Source: Chloroflexota bacterium (lineage in GTDB: Bacteria; Chloroflexota; Anaerolineae; Aggregatilineales; Phototrophicaceae). From it: DNA of 64,000 bases. The stretch spans positions 248,001 to 312,000 of the forward strand of contig JACRPS010000010.1 in NCBI GenBank assembly GCA_016223085.1, read 5' to 3'. Under the pieces are notes generated by a model that worked only from the letters and a program-made list of their open reading frames with translations, had not been told where the DNA came from and ran no database searches. Position 1 is the stretch's first letter, and every line of letters starts with the position of its first letter. The translations under genes were made by a program, and so were the position numbers. Of this stretch, positions 1 to 7,779 are shown piece after piece.

Positions 1-893
1 TACTGGTCGCGCAGCGTGATCGAAGCCGGCCCCATATGCAGCGAACCTTCCTGCATGGCGCTGAAACGCGCTGCTTCGTCGGGATAGCTGACAAACTCCA
101 CCGTGTCCAGGTAGGGCAGGCTCTTGCCATCCGCGCCCATCTGCCAGTAATCCTCGCGGCGTTTGAAGCGAATGTATTCGTCCGGCACGTGTTCTTCAAT
201 CGTGAACGGCCCGGTGCCCCAAGGGTTGGTGAAGAAATCGCCCGGCCAATCTGAAGGCAGAATCGCGGCGTGATACAGGAACAGCGTGTAAATGAAGTCG
301 CCGACTACGCGGTTGGTGAAGAAGTTGACGGTATAATCATCCACCTTTTCGACACCGGTCACATAGTTGGCCGCGCCCGCCCAGCCAGAACTGTTGTCCG
401 GGTTCAGCAGCCGCTCGAAGGTAAACACCACGTCATCGGCATTAAAATCCTTACCATGATTAAACTTCACGCCTTCGCGCAGCGTGACGGTCCAGGTTTT
501 GCCATCTTCCGAGGGCATCCAACTGGTCGCCAGCGAGGGCTGTAAGTTCAGGTCGGGGTCGAGAACCACCAGATAATCGCAAATCTGGCGGACGTAGTTG
601 GACACAAACACCATGTCCAGGCGCGCCGGGTCATCAAAGCGGCGGGTGTCAATGCCCAGCGAGTTATAGATGGTCCCGCCGCGTACTGGTGCCATGTCCT
701 GCGCCAGCCGCGCCGGACGTGCCAGCAGGCGTTCGCGCGGCGGCAGCAGGCTGATCGCCATTGCGCTGGCGCCGACGGTCGAGGCGAAGCGTAAAAACTC
801 GCGGCGCGAAATCCGGTTTTGAGTGTACTGGAAGTGTGCCTCCCGTACCCGTTCTTCGTTGGCTTTTATAGCCTTTGGCCCAAACAGCTTCAT
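1..893 (-). CDS. Tat-exported peptide-type ABC solute-binding protein, partial
   Basis: This is the N-terminal 297 codons of a family 5 (oligopeptide/nickel type) extracellular solute-binding protein; the C-terminus lies beyond the left window edge. Reading from ATG at 893, a long N-region is followed by SRREFLR (twin Arg at residues 30-31) and a short hydrophobic run, a twin-arginine export signal. The mature part has family 5 hallmarks: a DYLVVLDPDLNLQPSLATSW segment, then WTVTLREGVKFNHGKDFNADD and a WGTGPF motif. It would capture a small peptide or similar ligand at the cell surface for an ABC importer whose membrane genes are not in view. It is divergent from the amine-catabolism genes and shares their promoter region, so the ligand may be related to that pathway; this is inference. 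Confidence 0.88.
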   Translation of the reverse strand, partial: MKLFGPKAIKANEERVREAHFQYTQNRISRREFLRFASTVGASAMAISLLPPRERLLARPARLAQDMAPVRGGTIYNSLGIDTRRFDDPARLDMVFVSNYVRQICDYLVVLDPDLNLQPSLATSWMPSEDGKTWTVTLREGVKFNHGKDFNADDVVFTFERLLNPDNSSGWAGAANYVTGVEKVDDYTVNFFTNRVVGDFIYTLFLYHAAILPSDWPGDFFTNPWGTGPFTIEEHVPDEYIRFKRREDYWQMGADGKSLPYLDTVEFVSYPDEAARFSAMQEGSLHMGPASITLRDQ

Positions 894-962
894 CTCTATT
901 CTCCTGATAAATAAGCCTATTTTCGTAATTTGGTGCGGAAAAACCGGGTAAAACTGAATGCC

Positions 963-977
963 ACAGGCAAAGCCTGT
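963..977. repeat. Inverted repeat in leader of solute-binding protein gene
   Basis: ACAGGC and GCCTGT are separated by AAA, giving a perfect 6-bp inverted repeat. It lies between the leftward -10 box and the ATG at 893, so it would be in the transcript leader or act as a DNA operator site. No family is recognised. Confidence 0.4.
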
Positions 978-996
978 AACCTATCCTACAACTGTG

Positions 997-1026
997 AGCA
1001 TAACGCGAAACGCAATCGCCTGTCAA
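997..1026 (-). promoter_or_regulatory. Leftward promoter of the solute-binding protein gene
   Basis: On the minus strand TTGACA (1026-1021) is followed by an 18-base spacer and TATGCT (1002-997). The -35 matches consensus fully and the -10 matches four of six. The predicted start lies about 100 bases before the ATG at 893. Confidence 0.5.
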
Positions 1027-1037
1027 GCTACTTGACA
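1021..1037. promoter_or_regulatory. Palindrome formed by two back-to-back -35 boxes
   Basis: TGTCAAG, CTA, CTTGACA: a perfect 7-bp inverted repeat. Its left arm read on the minus strand is the -35 of the solute-binding protein gene and its right arm is the -35 of the dioxygenase gene. RNA polymerase could hardly occupy both at once, so the two directions should compete or be controlled together. Confidence 0.6.
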
Positions 1038-1061
1038 CTGATCGTAACAGCGAATTACAAT
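1032..1061 (+). promoter_or_regulatory. Rightward promoter of the amine-catabolism genes
   Basis: TTGACA (1032-1037), an 18-base spacer and TACAAT (1056-1061): perfect -35 and a 5/6 -10. The predicted start is near 1068, only some 16-30 bases before the candidate ATGs of the PhyH gene. Confidence 0.65.
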
Positions 1062-1079
1062 CACCTGTAGGACAGGTGA
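1061..1079. promoter_or_regulatory. Operator-like inverted repeat at the predicted start site
   Basis: TCACCTGT and ACAGGTGA flank AGG, a perfect 8-bp inverted repeat. It overlaps the last base of the -10 box and the expected transcription start, the position expected of a repressor site. The right arm also overlaps the ribosome-binding region of the following gene. No regulator gene is adjacent. Confidence 0.5.
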
Positions 1080-1083
1080 CAGG

Positions 1084-1980
1084 ATGATAAGGAATGGTAT
1101 GCTGACGAATGCCGACCTGGAACAGTATCAGCGCGACGGTTATCTCGTCGTGCGCGGATTATTTTCACCGGAAGAAGTCGCTTTTTACCGTAACCACTAT
1201 ATGGCGCTGCGTGAAAGCGGCTCTTACGAGGGCGACTATGCCGGCGTGCCGCGCATTCTGGGGAACTCCGCCAAAACGGGCGATCTGCTGAAGGATGATG
1301 AACCTGACCCGCTCAAAGCGTACCCGCGCATGATTCATATGCACCGCTGGGATGAGGTTAGCCGGCGCTGGCTGCTGGACACGCGCCTGCGCGAAACGCT
1401 TACGGCGCTGCTGGGCGTGGAGCCGTTCGCCGTGCAGACGATGCTGTACTTCAAACCGCCGGGGGCGCGCGGGCAGGCCATGCACCAGGATCAGTATTAC
1501 CTGAAGGTGCAGCCGGGTACGTCAATGGCGGCCTGGCTGGCGCTCGACGACTGCGACGAGGCCAACGGCTGTATGCAGATGGTACCGGGCAGCCATACGT
1601 GGGATGTCCTGTGTACGATCAAAGCCGATACGACACAGAGCTTTACCGACGTGACTGTGCCGCTGCCGGAAGGCGCAAAACCTGTGCCGCAGATTATGAA
1701 AGCGGGCGACGTGCTGTTTTTCAACGGCCAGATGGTGCACGGCAGTTTCCCGAACACAACCACCAACCGCTTTCGCCGGTCGCTGATCGGCCATTACATC
1801 GTTGGCGATGCGCAAAAAGTAGCGGAGTTTTACCATCCCGCGCTGCGGATGGACGGCAGTGTGGTTGAACTGGGCAAGAGCGAAGGCGGCGGCTCGTGCG
1901 GCGTGTGGGTGGAACGCGACGGCGCGCCTGTGATCGAGATGACCGGCCTCAGCGGCGCGCGGGCCGAGGAACACGAATAG
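1084..1980 (+). CDS. Phytanoyl-CoA dioxygenase (PhyH) family protein
   Basis: A 298-residue Fe(II)/2-oxoglutarate-dependent oxygenase of the PhyH family. The iron site is visible as H134-x-D136 (in MHQDQYY) and distal H219 (MVHGS), and R231 in FRRSLIGHY is placed to bind 2-oxoglutarate. Length is normal for the family. The start is uncertain: the ATG at 1084 has GGTGA just upstream, but the ATG at 1099 (protein beginning MLTNADLEQYQRDGY) has AAGGAA four bases before it and fits the family N-terminus equally well. It is the first gene behind the rightward promoter. Its substrate is unknown; next to demethylation genes a hydroxylation of a methylated amine or an uptake-linked substrate is conceivable, but that is inference. 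Confidence 0.88.
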   Translation: MIRNGMLTNADLEQYQRDGYLVVRGLFSPEEVAFYRNHYMALRESGSYEGDYAGVPRILGNSAKTGDLLKDDEPDPLKAYPRMIHMHRWDEVSRRWLLDTRLRETLTALLGVEPFAVQTMLYFKPPGARGQAMHQDQYYLKVQPGTSMAAWLALDDCDEANGCMQMVPGSHTWDVLCTIKADTTQSFTDVTVPLPEGAKPVPQIMKAGDVLFFNGQMVHGSFPNTTTNRFRRSLIGHYIVGDAQKVAEFYHPALRMDGSVVELGKSEGGGSCGVWVERDGAPVIEMTGLSGARAEEHE

Positions 1981-1990
1981 AAAACGACCC

Positions 1991-2018
1991 GTAGGGACAC
2001 GATAGATCGTGTCCCTAC
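1991..2018. repeat. GTAGGG palindromic repeat, copy 1
   Basis: GTAGGGACACGAT (1991-2003) and ATCGTGTCCCTAC (2006-2018), perfect 13-bp arms around AG, just after the PhyH stop codon. Member of the dispersed family discussed in the findings. Confidence 0.8.
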
Positions 2019-2062
2019 GATTACATCTGCAAGAATAGGGTTTTGTTTAAGGAGTGAGGTTG

Positions 2063-3100
2063 ATGGCTGGGTTGCTGGAACGGCTGCAAAAAGATGTGGT
2101 GCTGGGCGCGGAAGGCTACCTGTTTGAACTGGAACGGCGCGGCTACCTGAAGGCCGGGGCATACGTGCCGGAAGTGGTGATCGAACACCCCAACGCCGTC
2201 GCCGAACTGCACCGTGAATTTTTACGCGCGGGGGCAGAAGTGATGGTCGCGTTTACGTATTACGGGCACCGCGCCAAGATGCGCGCCATCGGGCGCGAGG
2301 GCGATCTGGAACGGCTGAACCGTGATGCCGTGCGGCTGGCAAAGTCGGTGGCAAACGAGGGCGGCGCGCTGGTGGCCGGGAACGTCTGCAACACGTGGGA
2401 ATATGACCCGCAGAAGCCGGAAGAGTCGGAACAGGTCGTGCGCCCGATGTTTGAGGAGCAGGTGCAGTGGGCGTGTGAAGAAGGCGCCGACTTCTTTATC
2501 GCGGAAACGTTCAACCATCTGGGCGAAGCCCTGATCGCGCTGGACGTGATTAAGCAGACCGGACTGCCGGCGATGGTCACGTTTGCCGCCAAGAACGAAA
2601 CCAGCTATGACGACCAGCCCTGGGAAGACGCCTGCAAGATTCTGGAAGATCACGGCGCGGACGTGGTCGGCCTGAATTGCAGCCGGGGGCCGGACCTGAT
2701 GCTGGAATTGATCGAACGCATCCGCCCGAAAGTATCCTGCTATGTGGCGGCGCAGCCCGTACCTTACCATACCACCCACGAACAGCCCTATTTTCAGGTG
2801 CTCACCGATCCGCACGGCAACCGCGCCTTCCCGGTCGCGCTCGACCCGTTCCTGCACACCCGCTTTGAAATGGCCGATTTCGCCCGGCGAGCGCGGGACA
2901 TCGGCGTGAATTACATCGGCATCTGCTGCGGCGGCGCGCCGCATCATGTTCGGGCGATGGCCGAAGCGCTGGGGCGCACCGTGCCCGCCAGCGCCTATTC
3001 GCCGGACCTGTCGCTGCACCCGGTACTGGGCGCGAAGGCCGAAACCAAAGCGAAAGTCCAGCGGCATTTGCAGGATTTTGACCTGAAGCAGCAGTCGTAG
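2063..3100 (+). CDS. Betaine-homocysteine-type S-methyltransferase
   Basis: 345 residues of the homocysteine S-methyltransferase fold (BHMT / Pfam S-methyl_trans). The three zinc cysteines are present: one in GLNCSRGP and a pair in GICCGG near the C-terminus. The family moves a methyl group from betaine-like or sulfonium donors to homocysteine, giving methionine. The start at 2063 is chosen because AAGGAG (2049-2054) lies eight bases upstream; an in-frame GTG at 2054 would overlap that ribosome site. It stands between the PhyH gene and soxB and so probably performs the first demethylation of a betaine, with later genes removing the remaining methyl groups. It has no cobalamin-binding module, so it is not a MetH. 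Confidence 0.85.
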   Translation: MAGLLERLQKDVVLGAEGYLFELERRGYLKAGAYVPEVVIEHPNAVAELHREFLRAGAEVMVAFTYYGHRAKMRAIGREGDLERLNRDAVRLAKSVANEGGALVAGNVCNTWEYDPQKPEESEQVVRPMFEEQVQWACEEGADFFIAETFNHLGEALIALDVIKQTGLPAMVTFAAKNETSYDDQPWEDACKILEDHGADVVGLNCSRGPDLMLELIERIRPKVSCYVAAQPVPYHTTHEQPYFQVLTDPHGNRAFPVALDPFLHTRFEMADFARRARDIGVNYIGICCGGAPHHVRAMAEALGRTVPASAYSPDLSLHPVLGAKAETKAKVQRHLQDFDLKQQS

Positions 3101-3107
3101 GTGTATC

Positions 3108-4343
3108 GTGCTCCAGTTAATCCGTCATGGACTGAATGGCAAGCGGCCTTTCCCGCGCATGTGGCGAGAACATGAGCTGAAAGACCGCTACGAGGTGGTC
3201 ATCATCGGTGGCGGGGTGCATGGGCTGGCGGCGGCCTATTATCTGGCGCGCGATCATGGCATCACCGATGTGGCCGTGCTGGAAAAAAACTACATTGGCA
3301 GCGGTGGCAGCGGGCGCAATACGACCATCATCCGGTCGAATTACCTGACGCCGGAAGGTGTGCTGTTCTACGACGAAAGTGTGAAACTGTACGAAACGCT
3401 GGCGCTGGAACTGAACTTCAATCTGCTGTTCAGCCAGCGCGGCCACCTGACGCTGGCTCACAACGACAGTTCGGTGCGGACGATGCGCTGGCGCGCCGAG
3501 GTGAACCAGCTTCAGGGGGTGGACAGCCGCCTGATCTGGCCGGACGAAATCGCGCGGCTGTGCCCGCAGCTTGACCTGAGCGACCATCCCCGCTACCCGA
3601 TTCTGGCGGCGCTGTATCACCCGCCGGGCGGCGTGATCCGGCATGACGCGGTGGTATGGGGCTACGCGCGCGGCGCGGATTTACGCGGCGTCCACATCCA
3701 CCAGAAAACAGAGGTCACGGGTATTGACGTGACCAATAGCCGCGTGACCGGCGTTCGCACCACGCGCGGCACGATCAAAACCGGCGTGGTGCTGAACGCG
3801 ACGGCGGGCTGGGCGACACTCATCAGTGATATGGCGGGCGTGCGCCTGCCGATCACCACCCATCCGCTGCAAGCCTGCGTCAGCGAATCGCTTAAGCCGT
3901 TCCTGAATGTGATTATTGTGTCGGGGTCGCTGCATGTTTACGTCAGCCAGTCCGACCGGGGCGAGCTGGTGATGGGCGCGTCGGTTGACCCGTATACCTC
4001 GTACTCGCTCGACTCGACGCTGGGCTTTCTGGAAGGCTTAAGCGGCCATCTGCTGGAACTGATGCCCAGCCTGGCGCGCGTGAAAATCCTGCGCCAGTGG
4101 GCCGGGCTGTGTGACATGACGCCGGACTACAGCCCGATCATGGGTTTTACGCCGGTCGAGGGTTTTCTGGTGGACGTGGGCTGGGGCACGTATGGCTTCA
4201 AGGCGGGGCCGGTCAGCGGCAAACGCATGGCGGAACTGATCGCCACCGACCGGACGCCTGATCTGCTCGCGCCGTTCCGCCTGTCGCGCTTCGAGGAAGG
4301 GCGGCTGGTGGGTGAAAAGGGCGCGGCGTCGGTCGGGCATTAG
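3108..4343 (+). CDS. soxB: Sarcosine oxidase subunit beta
   Basis: A 411-residue DAO-family flavoprotein. The FAD dinucleotide-binding motif is VVIIGGGVHGLAAAYYLA (glycines 34-36). H179, in GGVIRHDAVVWGYARG, corresponds to the histidine that carries covalent FMN in heterotetrameric sarcosine oxidase; that assignment rests on recalled family knowledge. The beta subunit oxidises the N-methyl group of sarcosine, and electrons then pass to the alpha subunit. GTG at 3108 is seven bases after the previous stop, with AGG before it. The gene is followed by soxD, soxA and soxG in the classic soxBDAG order, which makes the assignment firm even though DAO proteins are hard to tell apart by sequence. Confidence 0.88.
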   Translation: MLQLIRHGLNGKRPFPRMWREHELKDRYEVVIIGGGVHGLAAAYYLARDHGITDVAVLEKNYIGSGGSGRNTTIIRSNYLTPEGVLFYDESVKLYETLALELNFNLLFSQRGHLTLAHNDSSVRTMRWRAEVNQLQGVDSRLIWPDEIARLCPQLDLSDHPRYPILAALYHPPGGVIRHDAVVWGYARGADLRGVHIHQKTEVTGIDVTNSRVTGVRTTRGTIKTGVVLNATAGWATLISDMAGVRLPITTHPLQACVSESLKPFLNVIIVSGSLHVYVSQSDRGELVMGASVDPYTSYSLDSTLGFLEGLSGHLLELMPSLARVKILRQWAGLCDMTPDYSPIMGFTPVEGFLVDVGWGTYGFKAGPVSGKRMAELIATDRTPDLLAPFRLSRFEEGRLVGEKGAASVGH

Positions 4344-4533
4344 ACTTTTACGATATTAGAGAGGCGAGTCCGTAAAACACGCCAGACGTTTAAACGTCTG
4401 GCTATCCATCAGACAAGCCCGCTAGAGGGGCTGAAGAATACAGGGACTAAAGAGCGCCTTCAGTGCGCTTGGTTTTTCTGTCAGCCAGACGGCTTTAGCC
4501 TCTGGCGATAAACTGGATATAGGTTTGCTGACT
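4344..4533. repeat. soxB-soxD spacer with several hairpins
   Basis: No gene is seen in this 190-base gap. It holds a perfect 22-base palindrome at 4381-4402 (GCCAGACGTTT and its complement), an imperfect AGCCC/GGGCT hairpin near 4416-4432, AGCGC/GCGCT followed by a T-run near 4453-4477, and a hairpin at 4484-4506 with GCCAGA/TCTGGC arms around GGCTTTAGCC. The first and last share GCCAGACG at the left and TCTGGC at the right, suggesting two copies of another small palindromic element. The T-run hairpin could attenuate transcription inside the sox operon. Confidence 0.55.
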
Positions 4534-4791
4534 ATGTTATTACTTACCTGTCCTAACTGCGGCGAACGCAATGTGGCGGAATTCCGGTTCGGCGGCGAAG
4601 CGGTTAAACGCCCCGCGCCGGAGGATGTGAACCGCGCCACGTGGGCGGACTACCTGTACCTGCGGCGCAATACCAACGGCATGCAGCGCGAATGGTGGTA
4701 TCACACGCCATGCGGCTGCTGGTTTGTGGCGGAGCGCCATACCAGAACGCAGGATGTGTCGCATACGGCCTTCTGGTCGCCGGAAGGGTAG
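4534..4791 (+). CDS. soxD: Sarcosine oxidase subunit delta
   Basis: An 85-residue zinc-binding small subunit of heterotetrameric sarcosine oxidase. Zinc ligands are visible as C6 and C9 (CPNCG) and H57 and C60 (HTPCGCW). The motif EFRFGGE and the ending VSHTAFW are typical of SoxD. ATG at 4534 is preferred over an upstream in-frame TTG at 4525, because the AGG at 4521-4523 is then correctly spaced and the protein starts directly with the usual MLLL-x-CPxCG. It is separated from soxB by 190 bases of hairpins but lies only six bases before soxA. Confidence 0.9.
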   Translation: MLLLTCPNCGERNVAEFRFGGEAVKRPAPEDVNRATWADYLYLRRNTNGMQREWWYHTPCGCWFVAERHTRTQDVSHTAFWSPEG

Positions 4792-4797
4792 GGTATC

Positions 4798-7701
4798 GTG
4801 TCCGTAAAGATCACCGGGAATAATCGCCGCTTACCCACCGCGCGGTCGCAGACGATCAACCGGGGGAAAAGCATTCAGTTCACCTTCAACGGTAAAACCT
4901 ACACCGCTTATGAGGGTGATACGATTGCGTCCGCGCTGGCGGCGTCCGGCGTGACCACGTTCAGCCGCTCGTTTAAGTATCACCGGCGGCGCGGGCTGCT
5001 GTGCGCGGCGGGGAACTGCCCGAACTGCCTCGTCCACGCCGGCGACGAACCGAACGTGCGAAGCTGCGTGACGCCGGTCAGCGAAGGCTTGAAGGTGCGG
5101 TCGCAAAATGCCTGGCCGTCGCTGGAACGCGACGTGATGAGCCTGACGCAACTGGTTGACCGCTTCCTGCCGGCGGGTTTTTACTACAAAGCCTTCATGC
5201 GCCCGCGCGCCCTGTGGCCGTATTACGAGGAGATTTTGCGCCATGCGGCGGGGCTTGGTGAAGTCGTGCCGGCCACGAAGCCGGGCGAGTTTGATAAAGT
5301 CTACAAACACGCCGATGTAGCAGTAGTCGGCGGCGGCCCGGCAGGGCTGCGCGCCGCGCTGGCGGCGGCTAATCAGGGCGCGAACGTCATGCTGCTGGAC
5401 AGCGAACCGGCGCTCGGCGGGCATTTACGATACGCCACGCATGATATCGGCGGCCAACCTGCTTACCAGTACGCGGCGGCGCTGGCGGCGGAAGTGGCGG
5501 CGCATCCTCGAATTGATGTCATGACGAATACAACGGCATTTGGCTGTTACAAAGACCTTTGGCTGGGCGCGGTCAGCGGCGACCGCCTTATCAAGCTGCG
5601 CGCACGGGCGCTGGTGGTGGCTGCTGGCGCGTATGAGATTCCGCCCGTGTTTGAGAATAACGATCTGCCGGGGGTAATGCTTGGTTCGGCGGCGCAGCGG
5701 TTGGTGAACCTGTGGGGTGTGCGCCCCGGCACAACCGCTGTCGTCGTTTCCGCCAACGCGCGCGGCCTGCATCTGGCGCGAGAACTGGAACAGGCGGGCA
5801 TCACCATTGCGGCGGTAGCAGAACTGCGCGACCAGCCGGAGGCCGGTCTCATAACCGCGATTAACGCCCCGGCGCTGACCGGCGCGGCTATCGTTCGGGC
5901 GAACGGCAGTCGCCATGTTGAAAGTATTGTGGTTCGGGCAGGCGGGCAGGAGCGCAAAATCGCCTGTGATCTGCTGGCGCTGTCCACCGGCTATCTGCCC
6001 GCCAATGAACTGATGCTTCAGGCGGGCGGCAAAGTGGCCTGGGACGAGGCGCTGCACGAATTTCTGCCGTCGTCCGTGCCACCGGGCATTTTTGTGGCCG
6101 GTGAAGCCGCCGGCGCGCATACCCTGGCGGATATCGAACGCGAAGGCGAGCTTGCGGGCATCGAAGCCGCGCTCAAAGCCAGGTACGGCGATGCAGACGC
6201 ACAGGCGCGCCGCGATACGTTAGCCGCGCAGACCGCCGATGCGCGGTCCCGGCGCGTGGCGTGGAGCGCCGCTGAGGCCGACAACGCAGCAGGCAAACGG
6301 GATTTTGCCTGTTACTGTGAAGATGTGACGCGCAAGGACATCCAGCAGTCCATTGACGAGGGCTACAGCAGCATCGAACTGCTGAAACGTTACAGTACGG
6401 TCAGCATGGGACCGTGCCAGGGTAAAATGTGCAATACGGCGCTGGTGCAGTTGTGCGCGGCGCATACCGGGCAAACGGTGCGCGACACCGGTACGACGAC
6501 CGCGCGCCCTCCGGTGCGTCCGGTGACGATGGGCGCGCTGGGCGGGCGGCTGATGGAGCCCGTGCGGCTGTCGCCGATGCACGAGTGGCACGTGGCGCGC
6601 GGCGCGAAGATGATGAACGCCGGACTGTGGAAACGACCGGAGCACTATGGCGACCCGGTGGCGGAAGTGCGCGCCGTGCGCGAAGGCGTGGCGCTGATTG
6701 ACATCAGCACGCTGGGCAAAATCCACCTCCATGGACCGGACGTGCCGGTGCTGCTGGAACGGCTGTATACCAACCGCTGGCGTAAGCTGGACGTGGGGCG
6801 CGTGCGTTACGGTATTATGGTCAATAACGAAGGCGTGGTGATGGATGACGGCGTGACCGCCCACCTGAGCGATAATTTCTATTACATGACGGCCACCTCC
6901 GGCGGTGCGGCGGCGGTGTACGAGTGGATTGAATCGTGGCTGCAAACCGGCTGGTTGCTCAACGTTCACGCGCTGGACGCGACCGAACTGCGCGCCGCGA
7001 TGAACCTGACCGGGCCGTTCGCGCGCCAGGTGCTGGCAAAAGTGACTGACGGTGTTGACCTGAGCAACGAGGCGTTCCCCTACATGCACGCGCGTGAAGC
7101 GACGGTTGCCGGAGCGCCGGCGCTGCTGCTGCGCGTCGGCTTTACCGGCGAACTGGGTTATGAGATTCACGTGCCCGCCGGTTACGGCCTGTGCGTGTGG
7201 GAAGCCCTGATGGACGCCGGGCGCGAGTTTGGCATCCTGCCGTTTGGTGTGGAAGCGCAGCGCGTACTGCGGCTGGAAAAAGGCCACATCATTGTCGGTC
7301 AGGACACCGACGGCCTGACGAACCCGCTGGAAGCCGGGCTGGACGGACTGGTGAAACTGGATAAAGACGACTTCATCGGTAAAACGTCGCTGGTGCTAGC
7401 CGGGGAACGCGCGGTCGAAAAGCGGCTGGTGGGGTTCACCATGCCGGATGGCACACTGCCGGAAGAAGGCAACCAGATCGTGCGCCCCGGCAAAGGGCCG
7501 CTGGGGCTGGAAATCATCGGACGTATCACCAGCACGCGCTACAGTCCAACCCTCAAGCAGGTGATCGGCCTGTGCTGGCTACCGGCGGCGCTGGCCGAAC
7601 CCGGTCACGACTTCACCGTGCGCGTGCGCGGCGAACTGAAAACCGGGCGCGTGGCGGCGCTGCCGTTTTACGACCCGGACGAAACGTGCCTGCGGGCGTG
7701 A
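4798..7701 (+). CDS. soxA: Sarcosine oxidase subunit alpha with two iron-sulfur motifs
   Basis: 967 residues in the SoxA layout: N-terminal ferredoxin-like region, NAD-binding domain (GGGPAGLRAALAAANQG from G178), BFD-like segment and C-terminal GcvT/T-protein fold (about 590-960) that passes the one-carbon unit to tetrahydrofolate. Unusually, the N-terminus keeps a full plant-type [2Fe-2S] set, C69-x4-C74-x2-C77 and C90, and the BFD-like segment keeps C505-x-C507, C540 and C545 (CYCEDVT, GPCQGKMC). Classical SoxA, as I recall it, has lost these cysteines (FVDFQNDVT and MATDQGK at the second site). The enzyme may therefore hand electrons to another acceptor through Fe-S clusters and act as a dehydrogenase rather than an oxidase. 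GTG start at 4798 with AGGG upstream. Confidence 0.88.
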   Translation: MSVKITGNNRRLPTARSQTINRGKSIQFTFNGKTYTAYEGDTIASALAASGVTTFSRSFKYHRRRGLLCAAGNCPNCLVHAGDEPNVRSCVTPVSEGLKVRSQNAWPSLERDVMSLTQLVDRFLPAGFYYKAFMRPRALWPYYEEILRHAAGLGEVVPATKPGEFDKVYKHADVAVVGGGPAGLRAALAAANQGANVMLLDSEPALGGHLRYATHDIGGQPAYQYAAALAAEVAAHPRIDVMTNTTAFGCYKDLWLGAVSGDRLIKLRARALVVAAGAYEIPPVFENNDLPGVMLGSAAQRLVNLWGVRPGTTAVVVSANARGLHLARELEQAGITIAAVAELRDQPEAGLITAINAPALTGAAIVRANGSRHVESIVVRAGGQERKIACDLLALSTGYLPANELMLQAGGKVAWDEALHEFLPSSVPPGIFVAGEAAGAHTLADIEREGELAGIEAALKARYGDADAQARRDTLAAQTADARSRRVAWSAAEADNAAGKRDFACYCEDVTRKDIQQSIDEGYSSIELLKRYSTVSMGPCQGKMCNTALVQLCAAHTGQTVRDTGTTTARPPVRPVTMGALGGRLMEPVRLSPMHEWHVARGAKMMNAGLWKRPEHYGDPVAEVRAVREGVALIDISTLGKIHLHGPDVPVLLERLYTNRWRKLDVGRVRYGIMVNNEGVVMDDGVTAHLSDNFYYMTATSGGAAAVYEWIESWLQTGWLLNVHALDATELRAAMNLTGPFARQVLAKVTDGVDLSNEAFPYMHAREATVAGAPALLLRVGFTGELGYEIHVPAGYGLCVWEALMDAGREFGILPFGVEAQRVLRLEKGHIIVGQDTDGLTNPLEAGLDGLVKLDKDDFIGKTSLVLAGERAVEKRLVGFTMPDGTLPEEGNQIVRPGKGPLGLEIIGRITSTRYSPTLKQVIGLCWLPAALAEPGHDFTVRVRGELKTGRVAALPFYDPDETCLRA

Positions 7702-7723
7702 AGTGTTGAATGCGGAAATTTGC

Positions 7724-7753
7724 GTAGGGGAGGGTGTTTAGACTCTCCCCTAC
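7724..7753. repeat. GTAGGG palindromic repeat, copy 2
   Basis: GTAGGGGAGGGT (7724-7735) pairs with GACTCTCCCCTAC (7741-7753) with one G-T wobble. It lies between soxA and soxG. The open frame of soxG runs back through it to 7720, but that extension is repeat sequence, not gene. Confidence 0.7.
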
Positions 7754-7779
7754 AAAAACGAGATTTGGAAGGTAAAGAT

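Noticed and set aside
1-893. Solute-binding protein gene as a truncated pseudogene
   Set aside because: The frame is open to the window edge and conserved throughout; the truncation is due to the window, not to a mutation.
6220-7287. A 355-codon minus-strand frame inside soxA
   Set aside because: Shadow of the GcvT-like domain; His/Arg-rich with no motifs.
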